This document shows, one piece after another, positions 33,331-43,338 of a stretch of 56,127 nucleotides of DNA (its first letter is position 1; the number at the start of each line of letters is the position of its first letter). Source of the DNA: Bifidobacterium callitrichidarum. GTDB lineage: Bacteria > Actinomycetota > Actinomycetes > Actinomycetales > Bifidobacteriaceae. The notes beneath the pieces were generated by a model. It was given only the letters and a program-made list of their open reading frames with translations, was not told the origin of the DNA and did not search any database. The stretch covers positions 1-56,127 of the forward strand of contig NZ_QFFM01000020.1 of assembly GCF_003129905.1 (NCBI RefSeq), written 5' to 3'. The translations under genes were made by a program, and so were the position numbers.

Positions 33331-34101
33331 ATGCTGGTCGCCGTTGACATCGGCAATACGAACATCGTGCTTGGTTTTCTGGACGAGGGCCGCATCGCCG
33401 GCACCTACCGCATCACCACCAAGGCGAACCATACTTCGGACGAATACGGGCTGTTCCTGACCGAATTCCTCAGGATGAGCGGCTTCCGGCCGGCGGACGT
33501 GGATGACGTGATCATCTGTTCGGTGGTGCCGAAGGTCATGCATTCGTTCCGTTCGTCGATCGTCAAGTTCCTGGACATCGATCCGATGGTGGTGGGGCCC
33601 GGTATCAAGACCGGCATGAACGTGCGCATCGACGACCCGAAGTCGCTCGGCGCGGACATCCTGGCCGATTGCGCCGGTGCGTACTATTCGTACGACGGTC
33701 CGGCGCTGGTGGCCGATTTCGGCACGGCCACCACGTTCACGCATGTGAGCGGCGACGGCGTGATCGACGCGGGCATCATCACCACCGGCATCCGTGCGGG
33801 CGCCGCGGCCCTGTGGGGCGACACGGCCCAGCTGCCCGAGGTGGAGATCACACGGCCGGACACGATTCTGGGCACGAACACGAAGACGTGCATGCAGGCC
33901 GGTCTGTATTACACGTTCCTGGGCGGCGTGGAGCGCACGATCACGCAGTTCCGCAAGGAGCTCGGCGGCGAGGACTTCAGGGTGATCGCCACCGGCGGTC
34001 TGGGGCGCGTGTTCGCCAACGACACGGATCTCATCGACGTGTACGACCCGGACCTGATCTTCAAGGGCATGGCGCATATTTACGCAAGGAATGTGAAGTA
34101 G
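33331..34101 (+). CDS. coaX: Type III pantothenate kinase
   Basis: CoaX phosphorylates pantothenate, the first step of coenzyme A synthesis. The 256-residue protein has the phosphate loop DIGNTN (residues 6-11), the motif VVGPGIKTGMNVRIDDPKSL with the conserved GADILADCAGA, and ALVADFGTATTFTHVS, all characteristic of the ASKHA-fold type III enzyme. GGAGGG lies before the ATG. It is divergent from the binding protein gene and faces the galactoside locus, ending in a large hairpin. Confidence 0.95.
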   Translation: MLVAVDIGNTNIVLGFLDEGRIAGTYRITTKANHTSDEYGLFLTEFLRMSGFRPADVDDVIICSVVPKVMHSFRSSIVKFLDIDPMVVGPGIKTGMNVRIDDPKSLGADILADCAGAYYSYDGPALVADFGTATTFTHVSGDGVIDAGIITTGIRAGAAALWGDTAQLPEVEITRPDTILGTNTKTCMQAGLYYTFLGGVERTITQFRKELGGEDFRVIATGGLGRVFANDTDLIDVYDPDLIFKGMAHIYARNVK

Positions 34102-34102
34102 C

Positions 34103-34204
34103 GTAGCGGAATCGGCTTGATGGCCGATGCTGTTTTCCCGCAGTCCTTTCGGACTGCGGGACATGCAGCATCGGCCCGCGAAGCGGTGCCGATTCCGTTG
34201 CTAC
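34103..34204. repeat. Multi-stem hairpin after coaX (short member of the giant palindrome family)
   Basis: GTAGCGGAATCGGC (34103-34116) pairs with 34188-34204, GGCCGATGCTG (34122-34132) with CAGCATCGGCC (34167-34177), and CCCGCAGTCC with GGACTGCGGG in the centre. The outer sequences GGAATCGGC and GCCGATGCTG recur at 39603-39840 and 52319-52424. It lies between converging coaX and the binding protein gene, overlapping the latter's last codon, and probably terminates both. Confidence 0.8.
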
Positions 34205-35622
34205 TGAATCGTGAAGCCCTGGTTGAAGCCGTATTCCTTGAGGTCCTTCTGCCAGGCGGACAGCCCATCACTCAAGCTGACCTTTTTGCCGGGGTCGGCC
34301 TTGGGCTTGAGCGGGTTGCCGTCGGCGTCCGTCTGACCCATTTCGATGGCCTCCTGCCGTTTCAGATACGACTGGAATGATGAGGCCCACTTGTACGCCT
34401 TGCCCACGGTGGTCTTGAAGTCGCTGCGCGCGTACACCTCGAACGGCAGGTACTGGTATCCCACGGACACGTCCTCGGCCGCCTCGGAGAGCACGCGGTT
34501 GAACTTCTGGCCGCCGAAATACGGGATTTCCAGGCCGGATTCGTTGGTGACGGTGGTTTTGTCCAGGAAGTCCTGCGAATTGAGGGTCGCGTAGTCAGCG
34601 GGGAACGCGCCGCCATCGACACGGGCGGCGATGCCCTGCTTGTCGTGGGTCACGAAGTCCACGAACCGGTAGGCCGCGTCCGGCTTGCGCGTGAGCTGCA
34701 GTACGGCGAGCGCCGACCCGCCGCTTTCGGCGTTGGTGGGCAGGCCGTCGTAGGTGGGCATGGTGGTCACGCGCCACAGGCCGGCCGCGCCGGGCACGTT
34801 GGCGAGCAGCAGCGAGGGCATCCATGCGCCGGAGAACACGGAGGCGATGGTGCCGGTGCCCACCCGGCGCTTCCATCGGCCGGACCATGTGGCGGAGGTG
34901 GTGTCGATGAGGCCTTCGTCGATCATCTTCTGCCAGAATTCGGTGAAGCGCTGCGTGCCGGCGTCCTTGTCGAGGTCGATGGTCACGGTCTTGCCGTCGC
35001 GCGAGGTATGGAAGGGCTGGCCGCCGGCGAGCCAGATCATCGCGTCGTAGAAGCTGCCGTCGCCCGAATCGGCGGCGATGTACGCGCCGATGTTCTTGAG
35101 TTTCTTGGCGGCCTCGTAGTAGTCGTCCCAGGTCTTGATCTGGGTGGCGTCCACGCCGGCCTGTTCGAACACGTCGGCGTTGTAGAAGAACCCCATGGGG
35201 CCGGAATCCATCGGCAGGCCGTAGGTGCGGCCGGCGAGCTGCACGGAGGACCAGGTGCCGAGGGTGAAGAAGTTCTGGTAGTCGGAGCCGATGCGGTCGG
35301 TCAGGTCGAGGAGCTGCCCGGAGACGGCGTACTGCATGAGCGCGTAGTACTCGATCTGCGCCACGTCCGGGGTGCCGTAGCCGTCCTGGATGGCGGTGTT
35401 GAGGTTGTCGTATCCGGAGATGTTGGTCCATTCGACGCGGATGTCCGGATTGGCCTGTTCGAATCGCTGGATGACCTTGCCCATGCTCGGCTCCCAGCTC
35501 CATACGCTGATGACGGTGCGGTTGTCCTCGGTGGCCTGCCCGCAGGAGGCCAGCGTCACGGTGAGTATGGCGGCCAGTGCCGCGGTCGCCGTTCGCCTGA
35601 TTCGCCGTCCGATCATACGCAT
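34201..35622 (-). CDS. Sugar ABC transporter substrate-binding lipoprotein (second paralogue)
   Basis: A 473-residue family 1 binding protein with lipobox LASC (Cys27). It is a clear paralogue of the adjacent gene: both share PDVAQIEYYA, YGLPMDSGPM, GVDATQIKTWDDYYEAAKK and EFWQKM. This copy has an extra C-terminal segment (KRQEAIEMGQTDADGNPLKP) and drifted ligand-side residues, so its specificity may differ. The start is the ATG at 35622 or 35616; there is no Shine-Dalgarno, and TACACT lies about 6 bases ahead, so the mRNA may be leaderless. No permease of its own is nearby; it may share the galactoside permeases. Confidence 0.88.
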   Translation of the reverse strand: MRMIGRRIRRTATAALAAILTVTLASCGQATEDNRTVISVWSWEPSMGKVIQRFEQANPDIRVEWTNISGYDNLNTAIQDGYGTPDVAQIEYYALMQYAVSGQLLDLTDRIGSDYQNFFTLGTWSSVQLAGRTYGLPMDSGPMGFFYNADVFEQAGVDATQIKTWDDYYEAAKKLKNIGAYIAADSGDGSFYDAMIWLAGGQPFHTSRDGKTVTIDLDKDAGTQRFTEFWQKMIDEGLIDTTSATWSGRWKRRVGTGTIASVFSGAWMPSLLLANVPGAAGLWRVTTMPTYDGLPTNAESGGSALAVLQLTRKPDAAYRFVDFVTHDKQGIAARVDGGAFPADYATLNSQDFLDKTTVTNESGLEIPYFGGQKFNRVLSEAAEDVSVGYQYLPFEVYARSDFKTTVGKAYKWASSFQSYLKRQEAIEMGQTDADGNPLKPKADPGKKVSLSDGLSAWQKDLKEYGFNQGFTIQ

Positions 35623-35675
35623 GGTGACGAGTGTACTATTCGCCGGGTATTGGAGGCGATGCCCGGCGAAACGGC

Positions 35676-35711
35676 GGAACCCCGCCCGCAACGATGTGCG
35701 GACGGGGTTCC
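35676..35711 (-). terminator. Hairpin terminator after the first galactoside binding protein
   Basis: GGAACCCCGCCCGCA (35676-35690) and TGCGGACGGGGTTCC (35697-35711) form a 15-bp stem with one G-U type mismatch. The same stem sequence follows luxS. It separates the two binding protein genes, so the second one needs its own promoter. Confidence 0.8.
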
Positions 35712-35766
35712 GGTAGGGAGGGTGTTCGGGAATCGCTATATTGCGCAATCTCCGTGGAATCACGGC

Positions 35767-37113
35767 TTACTTGACGGTGAAGCCCTGATCCTTGCCGTAG
35801 TCCTGCAGGGCCTTCTGCCAGGCGGCGATGCCGTCGCTCAGCTTCTGGTCACCGGTGTAGGACTTGCCGACGTAGTCGCCGAAGATGGTGCGGGCCTTGA
35901 CCTCGAAGGGCAGGAACTGGTAGTCGGAGGACACGTTCTCAGCGGCCTGGGCCAGGACCTCGTTGTACTTCTGACCACCGAAGTAGTCCACGTCCTCGCC
36001 GTCGGCGTTCTTGACGGTGGTGGCGTTCTTGAAGGAGTCGGACTCAAGGGAGGCCTTGTCGGCCGGGAAGGCGCCGCCGGCCACACGGGTGGCCACGCCG
36101 TCGCCGTGGTTGGCGTACTCGATGAACTGGTACGCGGCATCGGCCTTCTTGGAGGAGGCGAGCACGGCCAGCGAGGAGCCGCCGTTCTCGGAGTTGGTGG
36201 CGGAGCCGTCGGCGGTCGGCATCTGGGTCACGCGCCACTTGCCGGCACCGTCAGCGGCGGAGTTGGCCAGGTTGGCGGGCATCCAGGCACCGGTGAGCAG
36301 GGAGGCGATGGTGCCGTCGACCATGCCCTTGAACCAATCCTCGGACCAGCCGGCGGTCTTGGTGTCGAGCAGGCCCTCGTCCAGCATCTTCTGCCAGAAC
36401 TCGTTGAACTTCTGGACGTTCTCGTCACCGGTCAGGTTGATGGTGACTTCGGAACCGTCGGAGGAGGTCTTGAACGGCTGTCCGCCGGCGAGCCAGGTCA
36501 TGGAGTCGTAGAAGCCGGCGTCGCCCGTATCGGAGGTGATGTAGTAGTTGTCGCCAAGGGCGTGGATCTTCTTGGCGGCCTCGTAGTAGTCGTCCCAAGT
36601 CTTGATCTGGGTGGCGTCAACGCCGGCCTTGTCGAAGACTTCCTTGTTGTAGAAGAAGGCCATGGGGCCGGAATCCATCGGCAGGCCGTAGACCTTGCCG
36701 GCGAACTGCACGGAGGCCCACGGGCCGGGGGTGTAGAAGTCGGAGTAGCCGGAGGTCTTGTCGGTGATGTCCAGCAGGTTCTGCTTGATGGCGTACTGCG
36801 GGATGGCGTAGTACTCGATCTGGGCCACGTCCGGAGCGCCGTTGCCGGCCTCGATGGCGTTGTCGAGCTGGGTGTATTCCTTGGTGTTGGTGCCGACGTT
36901 CTTGAGGTCGACCTTGATGCCGGTCTTCTTCGTGAAGTCCTTGGCGACCTGGGTCAGCGTGGGCTCCCAGGCCCAGACGGTGATCTCCTGCACGTCCTTC
37001 TCCTGTGCAGGCTGGCTGCTGGAGTTGCTGTCGGAACCGCAGGCGGCAACGGAAACCAGCATGGCGACGGCGCCGGTGAGGGCGACAGCCTTCTTGGCGG
37101 TGGTGAACTTCAT
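35767..37113 (-). CDS. Galacto-oligosaccharide-type ABC substrate-binding lipoprotein
   Basis: A 448-residue family 1 binding protein with a signal peptide ending in lipobox VAAC (Cys25), EITVWAWEPTLTQVAKDF at the mature start and ligand-side repeats of Trp/Tyr. Context (GH42 beta-galactosidase, two sugar permeases, LacI) points to import of beta-galactosides such as galactobiose, as in the gal locus of other bifidobacteria. AGGAAGGAG precedes the ATG. It has its own promoter and a two-operator arrangement behind the beta-galactosidase terminator, which would allow high binding protein levels. Confidence 0.9.
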   Translation of the reverse strand: MKFTTAKKAVALTGAVAMLVSVAACGSDSNSSSQPAQEKDVQEITVWAWEPTLTQVAKDFTKKTGIKVDLKNVGTNTKEYTQLDNAIEAGNGAPDVAQIEYYAIPQYAIKQNLLDITDKTSGYSDFYTPGPWASVQFAGKVYGLPMDSGPMAFFYNKEVFDKAGVDATQIKTWDDYYEAAKKIHALGDNYYITSDTGDAGFYDSMTWLAGGQPFKTSSDGSEVTINLTGDENVQKFNEFWQKMLDEGLLDTKTAGWSEDWFKGMVDGTIASLLTGAWMPANLANSAADGAGKWRVTQMPTADGSATNSENGGSSLAVLASSKKADAAYQFIEYANHGDGVATRVAGGAFPADKASLESDSFKNATTVKNADGEDVDYFGGQKYNEVLAQAAENVSSDYQFLPFEVKARTIFGDYVGKSYTGDQKLSDGIAAWQKALQDYGKDQGFTVK

Positions 37114-37256
37114 CGTTCTGTTCTCCTTCCTCGAATCGTCCAGAACGATTCAAACTTATTTTTGTCGCTCGTAACCATAGACGTTTGCCGGGGCTAAACT
37201 CCTCATTTCACCTCGACGTTGAGAATCGGCTTACTGTTGCCGATTGCTAATGTATG

Positions 37257-37331
37257 GTTGCGATAACATCTTCTAGTATACACACGGTTTCCACGAGCGC
37301 AAACGGAAACCGTCGGCGTGTTATCGCAAAC
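37257..37331 (-). promoter_or_regulatory. Binding protein promoter flanked by two LacI-type sites
   Basis: On the minus strand TTGCGC (37302-37297) and TATACT (37280-37275) are 16 bases apart. One operator-like site, GTGTTATCGCAAACAC, begins at 37318 upstream of the -35; another, GTTGCGATAACATC (37257-37270), lies just downstream of the -10. The core GTTATCG is also present in the lacI-permease intergenic region. CGGTTTCC/GGAAACCG (37285-37292, 37305-37312) is a further inverted pair around the -35. Confidence 0.7.
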
Positions 37332-37376
37332 ACTGTGTATTCGGGCAGTTCCGCTTCGGCCCGGCAAAGACGTAAA

Positions 37377-37412
37377 AATGCCCGGAACCATGTGCGGTTC
37401 CGGGCATTGCAA
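37377..37412 (-). terminator. Terminator after the GH42 gene
   Basis: AATGCCCGGAACC (37377-37389) and GGTTCCGGGCATT (37396-37408) form a perfect 13-bp stem with a 6-base loop; the minus strand continues with TTTTTACG. It ends the permease-beta-galactosidase transcript. Confidence 0.92.
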
Positions 37413-37444
37413 TCCTTGGGACGTACGGGCTGTTCGGCTTATGC

Positions 37445-39538
<2,094 letters not shown>

Positions 39539-39602
39539 TTATAACGTTTTTGTGGTGGGGTGGGGTTGGTTTTGAGGCGGGCCGGGATTGGTCATCGGTC
39601 TT

Positions 39603-39840
39603 GGAATCGGCCTTTGGCCGATGCTGTGTGGCCCGCAGGGCCTTGCGCCCCTGCTCCGCTTCTCTCCCTCCGTCATCGGCTTCGCCGATGCCACCTCCCT
39701 CGTCAGAGGGAGGCAAGAACCCTACACGTCTAGGACCTTGGCCCCCTCTGACGAGGGGGCTCCCGCGAAGCGGGTGGGGGAGAGAAGCAGAGCAGGCGCA
39801 AGCCTGCGGGAAACACAGCATCGGCCGCCAGGCCGATTCC
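39603..39840. repeat. Giant imperfect palindrome inside the galactoside operon
   Basis: Arms of roughly 110 bases run from GGAATCGGCC (39603) to GGCCGATTCC (39840). Internal pairs include GGCCGATGCTGTGT with ACACAGCATCGGCC, GCCCGCAGG with CCTGCGGG, TGCTCCGCTTCTCTCCCTC with its near complement, and hairpins ATCGGC/GCCGAT and CCTCC...GAGGG. It lies between a permease stop and the GH42 start, so it would form a long duplex in the operon mRNA. Related sequences are at 34103-34204 and 52319-52424. Confidence 0.85.
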
Positions 39841-39842
39841 AC

Positions 39843-40841
39843 CTACTCCTTAACCGCGCCGGCAGCCAAACCGGACTGCCAGTACTTCTGCAGGCACAGG
39901 AACGCGATCACCAACGGGATGATCGTGATCAGCGAACCCGTGATCACCAGGTTCTGAATCGCCTGACCACCAGCAGTAGACGCCTGATCCTTCCACTGGT
40001 TCAGACCGATCGTCAACGGATACCAGTCCGCGTCCTTCAACATGATCAACGGCAGGAAATAGTTGTTCCACGTCGCCACAATCGTGAACAAAGCCGTCGT
40101 CACAATACCCGGCGCCAGCAGGGGCAGGCTGATCGTCCAGAACGTGCGGAACTCGCTCGCGCCGTCCACACGCGCCGCCTCCAACAACTCGGTGGGCACC
40201 GCCTGCTCGCTGAAGATCCACATCAGGTACAAACCAAACGGGCTGATCAGCGACGGGATGATCATGGCCCACGGCGTGTTCGTCAGGCTCAGCTTGGCGA
40301 ACAGGAGGAACTGCGGCACCGCCAGGGCGATGCCCGGCACCGAAATCGAACCGATGATCACGGCGAACACGGCCTTACGGCCCGGGAAACGGAACTTCGC
40401 CAACGCATAGCCGCCCATGATCGCCAGCAATGTGGCACCGCCGGCGCCCACGACCACGTACAGGAGCGTGTTGACCAGCCAGCGGCCGAAGATGCCATCC
40501 TGGTAGGTGAACACCGTCACGATGTTGTCCCACAGGGCGAAGCTCTTGCCGAAACCGAGACCGAAGGTGGAGGTGAAGTCGGCCTGGGTCTTGGTGGCGT
40601 TGATCGCCAGGTACACGAACGGGAACAGGCAGTACACCGCGAAGATCGCGCACAACACCGTCATCAGCGTCGAACGCCTCGGATTGTTCACGTTCGCGAA
40701 ACCGGCCTTCGCGCTCCTCCTGCGCTCCGCCGCCTCATCACGCGCGATACGCTTCTGACGCTCCCTCTCGGCCTTCCTCGCGGCCCTCTCCTGGGCCCTC
40801 AACTCAGCATCAGTCAGACGGGCACCCGCTGCTGCACTCAT
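39843..40841 (-). CDS. Sugar ABC transporter permease (MalG-type)
   Basis: A 332-residue protein with an N-terminal charged cytoplasmic stretch of about 55 residues (AELRAQERAARKAERERQKR), then six helices and the conserved EAA loop LLEAARVDGASEFRTFWTI. It is the second of two permeases. The ATG at 40841 follows AAGGAG; a GTG just before it is not needed. The N-terminal Ala/Arg/Glu-rich helix is unusual for the family and may be a species feature. Confidence 0.92.
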   Translation of the reverse strand: MSAAAGARLTDAELRAQERAARKAERERQKRIARDEAAERRRSAKAGFANVNNPRRSTLMTVLCAIFAVYCLFPFVYLAINATKTQADFTSTFGLGFGKSFALWDNIVTVFTYQDGIFGRWLVNTLLYVVVGAGGATLLAIMGGYALAKFRFPGRKAVFAVIIGSISVPGIALAVPQFLLFAKLSLTNTPWAMIIPSLISPFGLYLMWIFSEQAVPTELLEAARVDGASEFRTFWTISLPLLAPGIVTTALFTIVATWNNYFLPLIMLKDADWYPLTIGLNQWKDQASTAGGQAIQNLVITGSLITIIPLVIAFLCLQKYWQSGLAAGAVKE

Positions 40842-40902
40842 CACGCACGCTCCTTCACAACCACAACCACGCTTGCCATCGAATCCACAACACGAACGGA
40901 CA

Positions 40903-41829
40903 TCACTTCATCTGCTCCTTCATGCTGTTCAACTGCACCGCATATGCGATGGCCATCGTGATCACGGCCATCACGATCGCCAGGGCGGCCGCGTAGTTGG
41001 ACTGGTTGCCGGAGAACGACAGGTTGTAGGCATACATGTTCGGCGTGTAATACGTCGTGATCGCATTGCCGGGGACCATGTTCTGCAAAATGCTCGGCTC
41101 GTTGAACAGCTGGAACGAACCGATGATCGAGAAGATCACCGTGATCGCCAGGGAACCCCTGAGCTCCGGCAACTTGATGGACTTCACGATCTGCCACTCA
41201 CTCGCACCGTCGATGGAAGCGGCTTCGTACAGCGAGTGCGGGATCGTGGACAGACTGGAGTAGAAGATCAGCATGTTATAGCCCGTGAACTCCCACGTGT
41301 TGATGTTGCCGATAGCCGCCAGCAGCACCGAAGGCTTCAACACGTCGATGTTCGTGCCGAAGAAATCATTGAAGCTGCCCACCAGGCCGTACTTCGCGCC
41401 GTACACGAAGCCCCAGATCAACGTGGACACCACGGCCGGCACCGCGTAGGGCAGGAACGTGGAGATGCGGAAGAACTTCGTGCCATGCAGCTTCATCGAA
41501 TCGATCGCCAAAGCCATCGCGGCCGCGAGGAACAGCATGATCGGCACCTGCACCACCGTGAACAAGGCCACACGACCCACCGAGCTCCAGAACTGCGCAT
41601 CCTGCAACAGACGCGCGTAATTCTCAAGCCCCACGAACTTCGTGCCGCCGATCATCTGCTTCTTGAAGAAACTGATGTAGATGGCGTACACGATCGGGAT
41701 GATGAACACGAACACGAACACCACCGCAAAAGGCCACATGAACTTCCAACCACGCCAATCCGCCTTATGCTTATTGACGCGCACCTGATCCGCTCCCACG
41801 GATCCTGCGGCGACCTCGGTTGAAGACAT
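40903..41829 (-). CDS. Sugar ABC transporter permease (MalF-type)
   Basis: A 308-residue permease with six helices beginning FAVVFVFVFIIPIVYAIYIS and the EAA loop LYEAASIDGASEWQIVKSI. It is the first gene of the minus-strand galactoside transcript. GGAGAGGGG precedes the ATG at 41829. No ATPase is encoded in the window, so a shared MsmK-type ATPase elsewhere is expected, as is usual for such systems. Confidence 0.92.
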   Translation of the reverse strand: MSSTEVAAGSVGADQVRVNKHKADWRGWKFMWPFAVVFVFVFIIPIVYAIYISFFKKQMIGGTKFVGLENYARLLQDAQFWSSVGRVALFTVVQVPIMLFLAAAMALAIDSMKLHGTKFFRISTFLPYAVPAVVSTLIWGFVYGAKYGLVGSFNDFFGTNIDVLKPSVLLAAIGNINTWEFTGYNMLIFYSSLSTIPHSLYEAASIDGASEWQIVKSIKLPELRGSLAITVIFSIIGSFQLFNEPSILQNMVPGNAITTYYTPNMYAYNLSFSGNQSNYAAALAIVMAVITMAIAYAVQLNSMKEQMK

Positions 41830-41863
41830 TTCCAACCCCTCTCCTTCGAAGGCTGACTAAAAT

Positions 41864-42013
41864 GTTTGCGTTATCATCATAACACGATTCCAAACATTGT
41901 CCACTCGCCAATAATGCAGTGTTTTAAGCGCTTCTGCTACAATGGTCACGAAAACAATGATGTTATCGTTACCGTGTCAAACGTACAATGACAGTCGTTG
42001 TTATCGAATTGTT
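41864..42013. promoter_or_regulatory. Divergent operator region between permease operon and lacI
   Basis: Three GTTATCG-like sites are seen: 41864-41883 (contains GTTATCATCATAAC), 41958-41972 (GATGTTATCGTTACC) and 41997-42011 (GTTGTTATCGAATTG). The first overlaps a minus-strand promoter, TGGACA-16-TATGAT. TACAAT at 41938-41943 is a candidate -10 for lacI. The regulator gene product most likely controls both directions. Confidence 0.68.
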
Positions 42014-42042
42014 GTATTTCCAGGCAATCGGAGGCGTTCACG

Positions 42043-43053
42043 ATGTCCAGGCCAGCACAGGTGTCGATGCAGGATGTGGCCAAGGAAGCCGGAGTCTCCC
42101 CCCAGACCGTGTCCCGCGTGGCCAACGGCAGCGACGCCGTCAAACCCGAGACACGCCAGAAGGTCGAAGCCGCCATGCAGAAGCTCGGCTACCGGCCCAA
42201 CTACGCGGCGCGCGCCCTCAAACGCGGCCGTTTCCAGGACATCGGCGTGGTGATGTTCAACACCGCCAGCTTCGGCAACTCGCGCATCCTCGATTCCATC
42301 ATCTCCAGCGCTGCCGAGGACGACTACTCCGTGACCATCCAGACCATGCGCCACGGCGCCGAACGCACGCTGGCCTCCGCCGTCGAACGTATGCAGCGCC
42401 AGCCGGTGGACGGCGTGATCGTGGTGCTGGAGGAACGCATCTCCGACTTCGTGGGATATAAGCCACCCAAGGAACTGCCGGTCGTGCTCATCTGCGAGGG
42501 CGCCGCCGATCATTGCCCCACCGTGGACGCCGACCAGTACGGATGCTCCACCGCCATCGTGGACTATCTCATGAGCAAGGGCCATAAAACCGTCTACCAC
42601 ATCGCCGGCCCCGCCACCTCGCGCGCCGCCGAAAGCCGTGCCCGCGGCTGGCGCGAGGCTTTGGAGCAGATGGGCGCACCGGTGCCAAGCATGTACATCG
42701 GCGACTGGTGCGCCGACTCCGGCTATCAGGCCGGCGTGGCGTTGGCGCATGACCCGAACTGCACGGCCATCTACGCGGCCAACGACCAGATGGCATACGG
42801 CGCGATCCTAGGCCTGCAGTCGGCCGGCAAGCGCGTGCCCGAGGACGTAAGTGTGGTGGGCGTGGACGATTCGCTCGTGGACATGGTCCCCCGCCTGAAC
42901 CTGACCACGATGCGCATGCGGTTCGGCGACATCGGTGCCACCGCCTTCTCCATGGTCCGCCGCCAATGCGAGGGCGACCGCGTGCCGGTGGGCGTCAAGA
43001 CCGTGATCCCCACCGAACTGGTCGAACGCGGCTCCGTGCGCGACATCAGCTGA
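42043..43053 (+). CDS. LacI-family transcriptional regulator of the galactoside locus
   Basis: The 336-residue protein has the LacI DNA-binding domain (VSMQDVAKEAGVSPQTVSRVAN, residues 6-27, and the hinge YRPNYAARALKRG) followed by a periplasmic-binding-like effector domain (VVMFNTASFGNSRILDSI, then CTAIYAANDQMAYGAILGL). The ATG at 42043 follows TCGGAGGC; earlier in-frame starts would add residues outside the family. Divergent from the permeases and close to five GTTATCG-type sites, it is the probable repressor, released by a galactoside or derived sugar. Confidence 0.92.
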   Translation: MSRPAQVSMQDVAKEAGVSPQTVSRVANGSDAVKPETRQKVEAAMQKLGYRPNYAARALKRGRFQDIGVVMFNTASFGNSRILDSIISSAAEDDYSVTIQTMRHGAERTLASAVERMQRQPVDGVIVVLEERISDFVGYKPPKELPVVLICEGAADHCPTVDADQYGCSTAIVDYLMSKGHKTVYHIAGPATSRAAESRARGWREALEQMGAPVPSMYIGDWCADSGYQAGVALAHDPNCTAIYAANDQMAYGAILGLQSAGKRVPEDVSVVGVDDSLVDMVPRLNLTTMRMRFGDIGATAFSMVRRQCEGDRVPVGVKTVIPTELVERGSVRDIS

Positions 43054-43169
43054 ACATGCCTCTCGGGCGTACGACTCCATGAATCCGACGGCCAGCCGAC
43101 GTCTGCGCCCCCACCCCATCCAGTTAGTCCATCAATCGGTCATCCGTCGAATTCGACATGTCAATGTCA

Positions 43170-43282
43170 CGAAACGCAAGTCAGCGACGAAGCCTACTTG
43201 CGTTTCGTCCCATTTGGATGCCATCAAACGGCACGAAACGCAACATAGTATCGTCGCTGCCTTACATTTCGTCCCATCAACG
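43170..43282. repeat. Left 113-bp nested palindrome flanking an accessory gene
   Basis: The element begins CGAAACGCAAGTCAGCGACG and ends in an approximate reverse complement (TCGTCGCTGCCTTACATTTCG without its last base). Inside, TGCGTTTCGTCCCATTTGGA pairs with TCAAACGGCACGAAACGCA. A copy in the same orientation with about 12 differences lies at 44511-44623 on the other side of the gene. Confidence 0.85.
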
Positions 43283-43338
43283 GGCTCCGTCACATCCAGG
43301 GTCCCAAGATGAGGACGATATCGACCCCATTCCCCGTA

